Source: Blastocatellia bacterium (GTDB lineage Bacteria > Acidobacteriota > Blastocatellia > UBA7656 > JADIYM01). From it: a DNA stretch of 64,000 bases. Positions within the stretch are counted from its first letter, which is position 1. Every line of letters starts with the position of its first letter. The notes beneath the pieces were generated by a model, which searched no databases, was not told where the DNA came from, and was given only the letters and a program-made list of their open reading frames with translations. Location: NCBI GenBank assembly GCA_016705245.1, contig JADIYM010000039.1:1-64000 (forward strand). The letters run 5' to 3'. A program made the position numbers and the translations under genes. Positions 39,868 through 48,601 of the stretch are shown piece after piece.

Positions 39868-40548
39868 TTGAACGACTTACGCACTGCGACCATGGATCCG
39901 TCGAGCAGTCGCGCGATGATCGCCGTCTCGATCATCGAAGACGTTCGCGACGTACGTGAAGGGCTTGTCATTCTCGTCAATGGCACAGCCGGCTTTCACT
40001 GTGTCTCGGCGTATCGGACTATGGAGGACGCGCTGGCGAATATCGGCGCAAGCCTTCCCGACGTGGTGCTCAGCGACATCGGCCTGCCGGGGATGTCCGG
40101 CGTTGAGGGGATCCGGATTCTGCGGGAACGCTATCCGACGCTGCCGATCCTCGCGCTCACGGTCTATGACGACGACGACGACGTGTTCGACGCGCTGTGC
40201 GCCGGGGCCGTCGGGTATCTGCTAAAGAACACTCCGTCGGCGCGATTGCTCGAGGCCATCCGCGAGGTCGTCGAAGGCGGAGCGCCGATGTCGCCGGAGG
40301 TCGCGCGGCGAGTCGTCGTAATTTTTCGGGAGTTCAGGCCGCCAAAACGCGCAACGTATCGCCTGACCCCGCAGGAAACCGAGTTGCTCAAGCTAATTGT
40401 CGACGGGCATTACTACAAGACTGCGGCCGACACGATGGGAATCTCGCGCAGCACGGTGGCCTTTCACCTGCGCAACGTCTACACGAAGCTGTGCGTGCAT
40501 TCGAAGACCGAGGCGGTGGCGAAAGCCCTGCGTGAGCGGCTGATCTGA
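39868..40548 (+). CDS. LuxR/NarL-type response regulator
   Basis: A 226-residue DNA-binding regulator and partner of the kinase just upstream. I chose the TTG at 39868 because GGAGGG lies 5 bases before it; an ATG at 39892 and a TTG at 39847 are alternatives. The receiver domain (about 15-135) has acidic residues in IIEDVRDVREG, the phospho-acceptor Asp70 in VVLSDIGLPGMSG, and Lys in YLLKNTP. The C-terminal helix-turn-helix is LTPQETELLKLIVDGHYYKT then ADTMGISRSTVAFHLRNVYT. The order kinase then regulator, 57 bases apart on one strand, indicates one operon. The next gene downstream (40799, FG-GAP protein) could be a target, but this is only positional. Confidence 0.92.
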   Translation: MNDLRTATMDPSSSRAMIAVSIIEDVRDVREGLVILVNGTAGFHCVSAYRTMEDALANIGASLPDVVLSDIGLPGMSGVEGIRILRERYPTLPILALTVYDDDDDVFDALCAGAVGYLLKNTPSARLLEAIREVVEGGAPMSPEVARRVVVIFREFRPPKRATYRLTPQETELLKLIVDGHYYKTAADTMGISRSTVAFHLRNVYTKLCVHSKTEAVAKALRERLI

Positions 40549-40574
40549 GGCTCGTTCGGGACGCACGGCCATTC

Positions 40575-40672
40575 TTCCTCTGCGCCTCCGCGAGTCCTCT
40601 GCGTCTCTGCGAGAAACACATTCAACACAGTTTCTCGCAGAGACGCAGAGACTCGCAAAGGCGCAGAGTGAC
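40575..40672. repeat. family A inverted repeat
   Basis: CCTCTGCGTCTCTGCGAGAAAC faces GTTTCTCGCAGAGACGCAGAG, with outer CTCTGCGCCTCCGCGAGT and ACTCGCAAAGGCGCAGAG. It lies in the 250-base gap after the response regulator. Confidence 0.85.
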
Positions 40673-40798
40673 TAGGAATGGCCTCGAACCGGCTTCTCCA
40701 CCCTGTCCACCAAGCTAGTTATGTCGTCTCGAGCATCCTGCTAAAACTGACCTCGTCGCTCCAATCCGACTTACGCGTGAGCGAACAACGAGGTACCC

Positions 40799-43700
40799 AT
40801 GTTCGAACGAAGACTTCGAAGCGCGGTTCGCACGGCATCGACGATCGTCAGTGTCGGACTCCTTTCCGTGTCTGCGGCCATACCTGTGTCGATGCCGGGC
40901 GAACGTGCTCACCGAGAATCGGCGACCGCCGAGGCACCTGTTCCCACTCCCTGGCTTGCCAAAGCAGAGCGGTCGATCGTGGAGCGCGAATACGAGGCCA
41001 CGGACTCGGGTTCGGGCATTCAGGCTCCGAATCGCGCGCATGGCCTTCGGACCTGGTTCGAGCCGACGGGCGCTCGCATCGTCGATCGCGAAAGCGATTC
41101 AACCATGTACGTGCGGCTGCGAACGTCCTCGATTGGAAGGACGGATGCACGACCGCTGGCCGCCGGCGAGGTCGTCGCCGACGGCGCGCGAGTCGAAGTG
41201 CGACGTCCCGGCGTAGTCGAGTGGTACGAGAACTCGGAGCGGGGGCTCGAGCAGGGGTGGACGCTCGCCGATCGACCGCGCGGCGAGGGACCGCTCGCGA
41301 TCGAAGTCGACTTTGGAAGCGCCGCGGTACGGGTCGACGGTGACCGCGCCGTGGTGATTTCGGAAGCCGGCCGTCGGCTCGACTACGGCGGCCTCGCTGC
41401 CTGGGACGCTAATGGAAGCGCCCTCGCGGTGCACATGGAAATGGCCTCGACTGGTCGCGTGCGGATCGAGGTGGACGACGCGTCGGCGACGTATCCGGTG
41501 ACCGTCGATCCGACGCTGACATCGCCGGCATTCACGACGCTGATGGGCGACCAGGTCTCGGCCGCGATGGGGTACTCGGTCGACGGTGCGGGCGACGTCA
41601 ACGGCGACGGCTACGACGACGTCATCGTCGGAGCGTTCTCCTACGACGCTGGCCAGACCGACGAAGGCGCCGCATTCATCTATCTCGGCGGTCCGAACGG
41701 CATCGCGAGTGGCGGGCCATCGGCGGCAAGTGCGCGCCTCGAGTCGAATCAAGTCAACGCCCAGATGGGGGTGTCGGTTGCAGGGGCCGGCGACGTCAAC
41801 AACGACGGCTACGACGACGTCATCGTGGGTGCGCTCTTCTACGACGCCGGACAGTCCGACGAAGGAGGCGCATTCATCTTCCTCGGCTCGGCAGGGGGTA
41901 TCGCGAGCGGGGGCGCCGCGACGGCGGCAACGCAGCTCGAATCGAATCAGGCAAACGCTTTGTTCGGGTACTGCGTGTCGGACGCAGGCGACGTGAACGA
42001 CGACGGTTTCGCAGACGTCATGGTCGGTGCTCCCAGCTTTGACTCCGGCCAGACGGACGAAGGCGGGGCGTTCATCTTCCTGGGTTCGGCACTGGGCATT
42101 CCAAGCGGAGGACTCCTTGGAGCGAACACGATCCTGCAGTCGGATCAGACGAATGCGGGTCTGGGAATCTCGGTGGCGGGGGCCGGGGATACGAACGGCG
42201 ACGGCTACGACGATGTGATCGCGGGAGCGCGCCTGTACGAGTTCTCGTTCACTGACGAGGGGGCGGTCTTCGCGTGGCTCGGTGGTGCAGCCGGCATAGC
42301 GAACGGTGGCCCGGCGTCGGCTAGTGCGAATATTCGTGGCGACCAGAGCGATGCACACCTCGGCATCTCGGTGGCCGGAGCAGGCGACGTGAACAACGAC
42401 GGCTTCGACGATGTCATCCTCGGCGAGAACGCATACGATCTAGCCGGCACAGACTCGGGCCTCGCGCTGGTCTTCCACGGCGGACCCTCCGGAATCCCCA
42501 CAGGGCACCCCTCGGTAGCCGACAGCATCGTGAACTCGCTGCAGGCGGGTGCGAATCTCGGAATCTCGGTCGCGGGAGCGGGCGACGTCAACAACGATGG
42601 CTACGACGACGTGCTAGTGGGCTCGCACCTGTGTGACGCCGGTCAGACGGACGAGGGCGCCGCGATGCTCATTCTCGGCAGTCCCTCAGGAGTTCTGGTC
42701 TCGACGTCCTTGCTCACCGCACAAACCCTCCTCCAATCGGATCAGGCCTCGGCGCGCCTCGGGGTCAGTGTCGCCGGGCTCGGCGACGTGAACGGAGATG
42801 GGTTCGCAGACGTTGCCGCGGGGGCGTCGGTTTATGCCTCGGGCCAGACGGGTGAAGGTGCTGCCTTCATCTATCTCGGCAGTCGCGATGGACTGAGCGG
42901 CTATCCCCTCGCGAGCACTTCTCTCGAAGCCGATCAGGCAAGTGCGGAGTTCGGAACCTCGGTGGCGGCCGCAGGCGACGTAAACAACGACGGCTACGAC
43001 GACGTCATCGTGGGAGCACCCTTCTTCGACACCGGACAGCTGAACGCCGGCGCGGCGTTCGTGTTCCACGGCGGACCGGCCGGCATCGGAGATGGCACCG
43101 TGTCCACCGCCGATGCCGTTGTGCAATCCGACCAGGGAGGCGCGCGGCTGGGAGGCAGCGTCGCGGGGGTGGGAGACACGAACGGCGACGGGTTCGCGGA
43201 CATCATCGTCGGGGCGCAAGCCTACTCTATGGCCCAGCCAGGCGAGGGTGCAGCTTTCGTGTTTCACGGTGGCCCGTCGGGCATTGGCAACGGCAGTCCG
43301 CTCACGGCCGACGCAATCCTGCGTTCGGACCAGTCTGGCGCACGTCTCGGATTCAGCGTGGCAGGCGCCGGCGATGTCAACAACGACACCTACGCTGACG
43401 TCATCGTGGGGGCTCTCGACTACGATCTGGGACAGACCAACGAAGGTGTAGCGCTGGTCTTTCACGGCGGCCCATCGGGCGTCGGAGACGGAACCCCTTC
43501 TAACGCCGATGCCATTCTGGAATCGGACCAGCTCAACGCCGAACTCAGCTGTGTGGACGGAGCCGGAGACACGAACGGCGACGGCTACGATGATGTCATC
43601 GTGGGTTCATTCGGTTTCGACCTGGGTCAGCCGAAGGAAGGCGCGGCATTTGTCTTTCTCGGCGGTCCGTCGGGCGTGGGAAATGGCGGCTCGGCGAGCG

Positions 43701-44996
43701 CAGACTCTATCCTGCAGTCGGACCAGGCCAACAGTTTCTTCGGATTCCGCGTCGCAGGTGCCGATGACGTCAATGCCGACGGATACAGCGATGTCATCGT
43801 GGCCGCCGACAGCTACGACCTCGGGCAGACGGACGAGGGCGCGGCGTTCGTCTTCCTGGGCGGGCCATTGGGTGTGGGCAACGGCAGTCCGGCAAACGCC
43901 GACGCCGTCCTGCAGTCGGATCAGGCAGGCTGTCGCCTGGGCGCCAGCGTTGCCGGGGCAGGCGACGTCAATGCCGATGGATACGCTGACGTCGTCGTTG
44001 CGACACGATATGGAAATCCGGCGGTGGCGACGGCACTCGTCTACCTCGGCGGAATCAACGGCATCGCGAGCGGAACGCCGCGCGGTGCAGCCGCCACACT
44101 CGGGCGATTCTCCAGCTTCGCGGCCGATGTGGCTGGCGCCGGAGACGTCGATGGCGACGGATTCGATGATGTCATCGTTGGCGCGTATCAGTATGCCAGC
44201 GGACAATCGGACGAGGGCGGAGCGTTCGTCTTCAACCTGCAGCGGGCATCCGTCGCTCCTGCGGGCTCCGACACTATAGGTATCTACATCGCAGCATCCG
44301 GGGCCTGGTTCCTGAGGAACACCAACTCTTCAGGCGGCGCCGATGCCGTGTTTACGTTTGGCGCTGGCGGCGGGGGAGTCGAGCCGTTGCGTGGCGACTG
44401 GGACGGCGACGGTATCGACACGCCGGGACTGTTTGCGCCGTCGACCGGTGCGTTCTTCCTCCGGAACACGAACTCGCCCGGCGGGGCCGACATCGTCTTC
44501 ACGTTCGGCGCTCCGAACGGAGGGTACATTCCGATGGTTGGCGACTGGGATGGCGACGGGACGGATACGATCGGGCTCTATGCGCCATCGTCATCGGTCT
44601 TCTTCCTTCGCAACTCGAACGCTCCAGGCGGCGCGGATATCGTCGTCGGGTTCGGGCCGGCCGGATCGGGATGGACGCCGATGTCCGGGCGACTGGGACG
44701 GGAATGGAACCGACACGGTGGGGCTTTTCGTGCCGTCAACGTCGACCTTCTTTCTCCGTAACGCGAACGCGCCCGGCGGGGCGGACGTGGTGTTCGGGTT
44801 CGGGCCGGCCGGTTCGGGATGGACTCCGCTCGCAGGGGACTTCGACGGGAATGGCACGGACACGGTCGGGCTCTACAGTGCGTCGAACGGGTTCTACTTC
44901 CTGCGAAACACGAATGCTCCGGGCGGCGCGGATCTGACGTTCGGGTACGGACCGGCGGGCGTCACCCCGCTTGTGGGGGACTGGGATGGGATGTGA
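40799..44996 (+). CDS. secreted 14-repeat FG-GAP protein with five-unit C-terminal module, one frameshift
   Basis: A very large extracellular protein of about 1,398 codons. The ATG at 40799 follows GAGG; a signal region (TASTIVSVGLLSVSAAIPVS) is followed by a ~190-residue N-terminal domain ending YPVTVDPTL. Fourteen FG-GAP/integrin-alpha-like repeats of ~63 residues follow, each with a calcium-type loop (GAGDVNGDGYDDVIVGA or variant) and then DEGAAFIYLGGPNGI. Fourteen equals two seven-bladed propellers. Repeat 11 is short by one residue (LNAELSCVDGAGD). Five ~48-residue units (DTVGLY..TGAFFLRNTNSPGG..GDWDGDG) end the chain as GDWDGM. One extra G in GGG at 44687-44689 breaks the frame: GSGWTPMSG should continue DWDGNGTDTVG. 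Without the fix the product stops at 44761. Its role may be adhesion or glycan binding. Confidence 0.85.
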
Positions 44997-45025
44997 GACG
45001 GGAGAGGTGCGGGAGTACCCGTAAA

Positions 45026-45106
45026 GCTCTGCAACTCTGCGAGTCCTTTGCGTCTCTGCGAGAAACTGTCTCGAGTCAGGTTCGCGCAGAGGCGCAAAGG
45101 CGCAAG
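45026..45106. repeat. family A inverted repeat
   Basis: CTCTGCGAGTCCTTTGCGTC with CTCTGCGAGAAACT faces GCGCAGAGGCGCAAAGGCGC. It lies between the convergent genes ending at 44996 and 45115. Confidence 0.75.
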
Positions 45107-45114
45107 TCGCAGAC

Positions 45115-45604
45115 TCAGGAAGGACTGGCTTCGAGGTACGCCTTCCACTCGGTCTCAGACTCTGCCACCCGCTTGAGGATCGCGTTCCGCTCGACCAGGA
45201 ACCGCGTCAGGTGCGGCCGGATGGCACGCTCGCTCACGATCCTCCCTATCCACCCCAAGCGGCGCCTCGAACCGCAACTCGTCCCTCATTCTCGTGACCT
45301 CGCCAACCGCTTCGAAAATGTGATCGTGCTCGAAGACCGCGAACGGCCCCCGCACCATCCGGTCCTGAAAGTACCCCGGCCGCTCCATCGCAGTGATCAG
45401 GCTCGTCATCGTCCACGGAATCCCGAAGTGCCGCGCCCTCCACGTGACCTCATCCCCCAGCCCGATCAGTCCCGTCGTAACGCCCGCAATCGCCCGCTCC
45501 CCTGACGCCGTCGCCGTTGCGACGTGAAGGTCGATGCTGCGCCCGAGATCGAAGCATCGCTCGATCGGTGCGCGGATCTCGGTGGTGAGCTGAATCGTCG
45601 GCAT
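45115..45604 (-). CDS. SRPBCC family (START-like) protein, one frameshift
   Basis: A single-domain lipid- or ligand-binding fold protein of about 162 residues after repair. It starts MPTIQLTTEIRAPIERCFDL (the usual APIERCFDLxRSIDLH opening of these proteins) and continues TWRARHFGIPWTMTSLITAM and FAVFEHDHIFEAV. After RFEAPLG the frame must shift: one extra G in a GGGG run (45253-45256 on the plus strand) gives VDREDRER, whereas removing it gives LGWIGRIVSERAIRPHLTRF then LVERNAILKRVAES up to the stop at 45115, which matches the family C-terminus. Some relatives are annotated as cell division inhibitor-like or cyclase/dehydrase; the function here is unknown. It is downstream of a membrane protein gene on the same strand. 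Confidence 0.72.
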
Positions 45605-46100
45605 TACGGATCAGGGCGGCTCGTCCAACAGCGCAGGCTATGTCAGCGGTTGCCGACCGCTGGGACGAAATGATCCGGAGCACGATCGGTCCAGCGATCA
45701 TCGCAAGGAACGCCAAAAGCCAGACATAGAACCCGACGTGCAGGTAGCCCACGGTGGCTTGTCGAACCCCGCCTTCGTCGAGCGGAATCTTTTGGCCGAC
45801 GATTCGGAACGACGTCAGTGCTACCAGCAGTCCGAAGGCGGCAATCACCGCCGAAGCTATCCACCACCTAAGGAGACTCGCGAGCCACGCAAGTGCGAGG
45901 ATCGGGTTGGCGATCCAGGCGAATTGGCCGATGAGGATCCCTAGTGCGCCGATCAGCAGAACGGAGTAGCCGAACCACGACTCCTGGTTCGACTCCACGA
46001 ACTCGAGGACGGGCAGCACGCACGCGATCACGACCAGACCGACGCTGATGGCGACAAGCCCGAGCGACCACATTCTGGGCAAGGGAGTTCCAGTCGACAT
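45450..46100 (-). CDS. four-helix membrane protein, unknown; 3' end uncertain
   Basis: The reading frame begins with an ATG at 46100 (MSTGTPLPRMWSLGLVAISV). Hydrophobic segments are at about 11-31, 42-62, 66-94 and 120-145. After residue ~150 (VLRIISSQ) the sequence turns into Arg- and His-rich text that is the SRPBCC gene read in another frame, so the last ~55 codons (45450-45604) are probably not native. The true stop may be close to 45615-45650 with a small indel; alternative frames have stops there. No family recognised. It is probably co-transcribed with the SRPBCC gene. Confidence 0.55.
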   Translation of the reverse strand: MSTGTPLPRMWSLGLVAISVGLVVIACVLPVLEFVESNQESWFGYSVLLIGALGILIGQFAWIANPILALAWLASLLRWWIASAVIAAFGLLVALTSFRIVGQKIPLDEGGVRQATVGYLHVGFYVWLLAFLAMIAGPIVLRIISSQRSATADIACAVGRAALIRNADDSAHHRDPRTDRAMLRSRAQHRPSRRNGDGVRGAGDCGRYDGTDRAGG

Positions 46101-46186
46101 GGCGACGCTTTCTACCCCACTGCTGCGGTTGTTCCAAGCCTGGTGTCTTCGGTGGCGAGAGTATGTAGCATTCGTGAATTGCGGCT

Positions 46187-46275
46187 CCGTGCCTTCGTGC
46201 CTCCGTGTCTCTGTGTGCGTAGCTCTTCAGACGCTTCGCACACAGTGACACTGAGGCACCGAGCCACAGAGACGT
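46187..46275. repeat. family B inverted repeat
   Basis: GTCTCTGTGTGCGTAGCTCT faces GCTTCGCACACAGTGACACT, with outer CGTGCCTCCGTG and GCACCGAGCCACAG units. It lies between the tandem minus-strand genes ispG and the membrane protein and ends near the ispG stop. Confidence 0.8.
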
Positions 46276-46288
46276 CGCGATTGTCGTC

Positions 46289-47425
46289 CTACCCGGCGGC
46301 GACGGTGCGCGCCTCGATGAGCCGGTCGAGCTCGGCCTTGAGGCGGTCGAGGATCTCGTCGTAGCCATAGGCGCCGACGGCCTCGGGGCCTCGCTTGAGG
46401 TTCACGAAGTTCGGTCCGCACCAGAGGCCAAGATCCGCATCATCGGTCTCGCCAGGTCCGTTCACGCGGCAGCCCATCACGGCGATCGTGACCTTGTGCT
46501 CCGCCGCGTACCGCGTCATCTCTTTCACGTTCTGGGCGAGATCGACGAACGCGTCGTTCTCGACGCGCGAGCAGGACGGGCACGAGATGATGTTGAGCCC
46601 CTTGTTCTCGAAGACGGGAACGCTCCGAAAACGCCCGGTAGCGATATCGTCGAGGATCTGGTGTCCGACGACGATCTCCTCTTCCTTGCGATCGTTCGGC
46701 AGCGTCAGCGAGACGCGGATCGTGTCGCCGATGCCCCGAGTCAGCAGTTGCTCGAACGCGATCCGTGTCTTGTAGATGCCATCCGGCGGCATGCCGGCCT
46801 CGGTGACACCGAGGTGCAGAGGGACGTCGGGCCGCAGCGCGGCGAAGCGCTTGTAGCCCTCGATGACCTTGTTCGGGTCCGAGTCCTTGAGCGACACGAC
46901 GTATTGCGTGAAGCCGATCCGCTCGAGCATGTCGCAGTGCTCGGCGGCGGACGCGACCATCGCGCCGAGATCGTCTTCGCCGAACTGCTCCGCGAGCTTG
47001 GGGTCGACGGAGCCGCAGTTCACACCGACGCGGATCGCGCAGCCGTGGGTTCCGGCGACGTCGGCCAGGAACGCGACCTTCTCCTCGACCGGTTTCGCCG
47101 TTTCGTGGTGGTAGAGGTGACCTGGGTTGTAGCGGAGCTTCTCGACGTGCGGCGCGACGACGGCCGCGAGGCGGTAGTTTTCCTGCAGGTCGATGCAGAG
47201 ATTGACCGTCGTCTCGCTACGGATGTCGGCGATCGCGTTGGCCTCGGACTTCGAGTCGACCGCGATACGGACGATGTCGGCACTGGCCGACTCGAATTGT
47301 CGAATTTGGGCGACCGTGGCTGCGACGTCCGAAGTCTTAGTCGCCGTCATCGACTGGACGGCGATCGGGTGGCCGTCGCCGATGGTCACCGAGCCGATGC
47401 GGACGGATCGCGTTCTGTTTCGCAA
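46289..47425 (-). CDS. ispG: 4-hydroxy-3-methylbut-2-en-1-yl diphosphate synthase (flavodoxin/ferredoxin)
   Basis: Sixth enzyme of the MEP isoprenoid pathway: reduces MEcPP to HMBPP with a [4Fe-4S] cluster. The 378-residue product is of the compact bacterial IspG/GcpE form. Key blocks are GHPIAVQSMTATKTSDVAAT, RVGVNCGSVDPKLAEQFGED, VSLKDSDPNKVI, HLGVTEAG, and the cluster ligands NIISCPSCSRVE and VMGCRVNGPGETDDAD. I place the start at the TTG at 47425, five bases after the CDGSH stop, because it yields LRNRTRSVRIGSVTIG, the usual IspG opening. The longer frame to 47518 only re-reads the CDGSH gene. Use of TTG and the tight spacing suggest translational coupling to the Fe-S protein gene before it. 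Confidence 0.93.
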   Translation of the reverse strand: MRNRTRSVRIGSVTIGDGHPIAVQSMTATKTSDVAATVAQIRQFESASADIVRIAVDSKSEANAIADIRSETTVNLCIDLQENYRLAAVVAPHVEKLRYNPGHLYHHETAKPVEEKVAFLADVAGTHGCAIRVGVNCGSVDPKLAEQFGEDDLGAMVASAAEHCDMLERIGFTQYVVSLKDSDPNKVIEGYKRFAALRPDVPLHLGVTEAGMPPDGIYKTRIAFEQLLTRGIGDTIRVSLTLPNDRKEEEIVVGHQILDDIATGRFRSVPVFENKGLNIISCPSCSRVENDAFVDLAQNVKEMTRYAAEHKVTIAVMGCRVNGPGETDDADLGLWCGPNFVNLKRGPEAVGAYGYDEILDRLKAELDRLIEARTVAAG

Positions 47426-47429
47426 GGTA

Positions 47430-47660
47430 TTACTCGGAGAGGACCTCGGCGGCCGTCGCGCAGAAGCCGACGCGGTTGTGGGCGCCGTCGCAATAGGGCT
47501 TGTTGTCCGAGGAGCCACAGCGGCAGAGGGCGAACGGACGCTTCGGGGGTTCGATGATGTTGCCCTCGTGGTCGGTGAGGGTGATGTCGCCGGTGATGAG
47601 AAGGGGACCGTTCTTGCGGATCGTAATGGACGGGGCCGGGGTCGAGGTCGAATCGGACAT
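47430..47660 (-). CDS. CDGSH iron-sulfur domain protein
   Basis: A 76-residue protein with one CDGSH-type [2Fe-2S] site: CRCGSSDNKPYCDGAH has three Cys and the His ligand in the family pattern. It opens with a short DxTxTP stretch, then GPLLITGDITLTDHEGNIIE. No membrane anchor is present, unlike mitoNEET, so it is probably cytoplasmic. It directly precedes ispG, a [4Fe-4S] enzyme needing electrons and cluster supply, so a supporting redox or cluster role is plausible but not shown. The start is the ATG at 47660. Confidence 0.85.
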   Translation of the reverse strand: MSDSTSTPAPSITIRKNGPLLITGDITLTDHEGNIIEPPKRPFALCRCGSSDNKPYCDGAHNRVGFCATAAEVLSE

Positions 47661-47721
47661 GGGGTGAGTGGTGCTCCTGTGTGATTTTGTGCCGCGGGTA
47701 ACTATAGCGGACGGGAGGAAG

Positions 47722-47885
47722 GCTCACGCAAAGGCGCAAAGGCGCAAAGGAAGACAAAGAATCAAAACTGGATTGAGAAAACCTGCCTCGCTTGAAGGAT
47801 AGGTCGATCGACAAGATCTATCACCGGCCCTCCCCAAGTTTCTGTCTTCAAGTCTTCCTTTGCGCCTTTGCGCCTTTGCGCGCGC
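47722..47885. repeat. family A arms facing each other across ~95 bases
   Basis: CGCAAAGGCGCAAAGGCGCA then AAGGAAGAC (from 47730) faces AGTCTTCCTTTGCGCC then TTTGCGCCTTTGCGC (to about 47882). The loop (about 47760-47850) has no gene. The element lies between two minus-strand genes and ends just before the lipoprotein stop codon (47889). Confidence 0.8.
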
Positions 47886-47888
47886 CTC

Positions 47889-48392
47889 TTACTGAATGTT
47901 CTTCCGCTCGACGCTGACCTTAGTGACGCCCATCGGGTTCACCTCGATGTCGATCTCGACCGTGCTGCCGGCCTTCGAGACCGTCCACTCGACCTCGGTC
48001 GGCGTGTCCTTCTGCTTGACGATCGTCCAGCCGCCGCTCGTCACCGCCTGCTGGTAATGCGCCTTGACGTTCGCGACCGGGTCAGGCGTCGTGAACTTCG
48101 CCTCGACCTTCGACTTGTACTCGGCCGCCTTCGGTCCGCCGACTTCGTAACCAACGCGGGTCGCGCCTGGATAATCCGGGAAATCCGGGATCGGCTCTCC
48201 CGCGATGCCAGCCGCTCCTGCCGCCGGAGTCGTCGGGGCCGCCGGCGCGGTCGAAGCATCCGGAGTGGCCGGAGCGGCCGGGCTCGCCGGCGTGGCCGGC
48301 GTAGTCGGCGCGGGCGTCGTAGCTCCGCGATTGCAGGCGAGCGAGGCCGCAACGGCGCCCGCCAGGACCAGTGCTGTCGTGAGTTTATGCAT
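47889..48392 (-). CDS. putative lipoprotein with Pro/Ala/Thr-rich linker, unknown function
   Basis: A 167-residue protein starting at the ATG at 48392 (MHKLTTALVLAGAVAASLA then Cys), a clear lipobox. The linker TTPAPTTPATPASPAAPATP extends to about residue 60. The C-terminal ~100 residues (IPDFPDYPGATRVGYEVGG to VTKVSVERKNIQ) form a small alpha/beta domain that begins with a 'PxYPGA' phrase common in such proteins. No known family is claimed. It is divergent from metH. Confidence 0.75.
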   Translation of the reverse strand: MHKLTTALVLAGAVAASLACNRGATTPAPTTPATPASPAAPATPDASTAPAAPTTPAAGAAGIAGEPIPDFPDYPGATRVGYEVGGPKAAEYKSKVEAKFTTPDPVANVKAHYQQAVTSGGWTIVKQKDTPTEVEWTVSKAGSTVEIDIEVNPMGVTKVSVERKNIQ

Positions 48393-48535
48393 TGTTTGTG
48401 TCCTCCAGATGAGCCCGCGTCCTTGCGCGGACCGCGGCAGGATACCACGCACGCCGTCCAGCGGCGGCATTGGCGCTTTGTCGCGTGGATGACACGTTCG
48501 GTTGCCCGCGCCTTGAATCGACATGCAACGGTTTT

Positions 48536-48575
48536 CAAGGTCGGCCGCTTGCTTCGCGCGCGGTTCTGGGTCTGG
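48536..48575. repeat. half copy of family D repeat
   Basis: GGTCGGCCGCTTGCTTCGCG then CGCGGTTCTGGGTC matches the right arm of the 58252-58373 inverted repeat with few changes, but no opposing arm is present here. It lies in the divergent promoter region between the lipoprotein and metH. Confidence 0.6.
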
Positions 48576-48601
48576 CATACTTGCCTGTTCGAGTCGTGGC
48601 A

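Noticed and set aside
48393..48601. Cobalamin or SAM riboswitch before metH
   Set aside because: No B12-box-like or SAM-aptamer-like conserved core could be recognised; a half family D repeat occupies much of the region.
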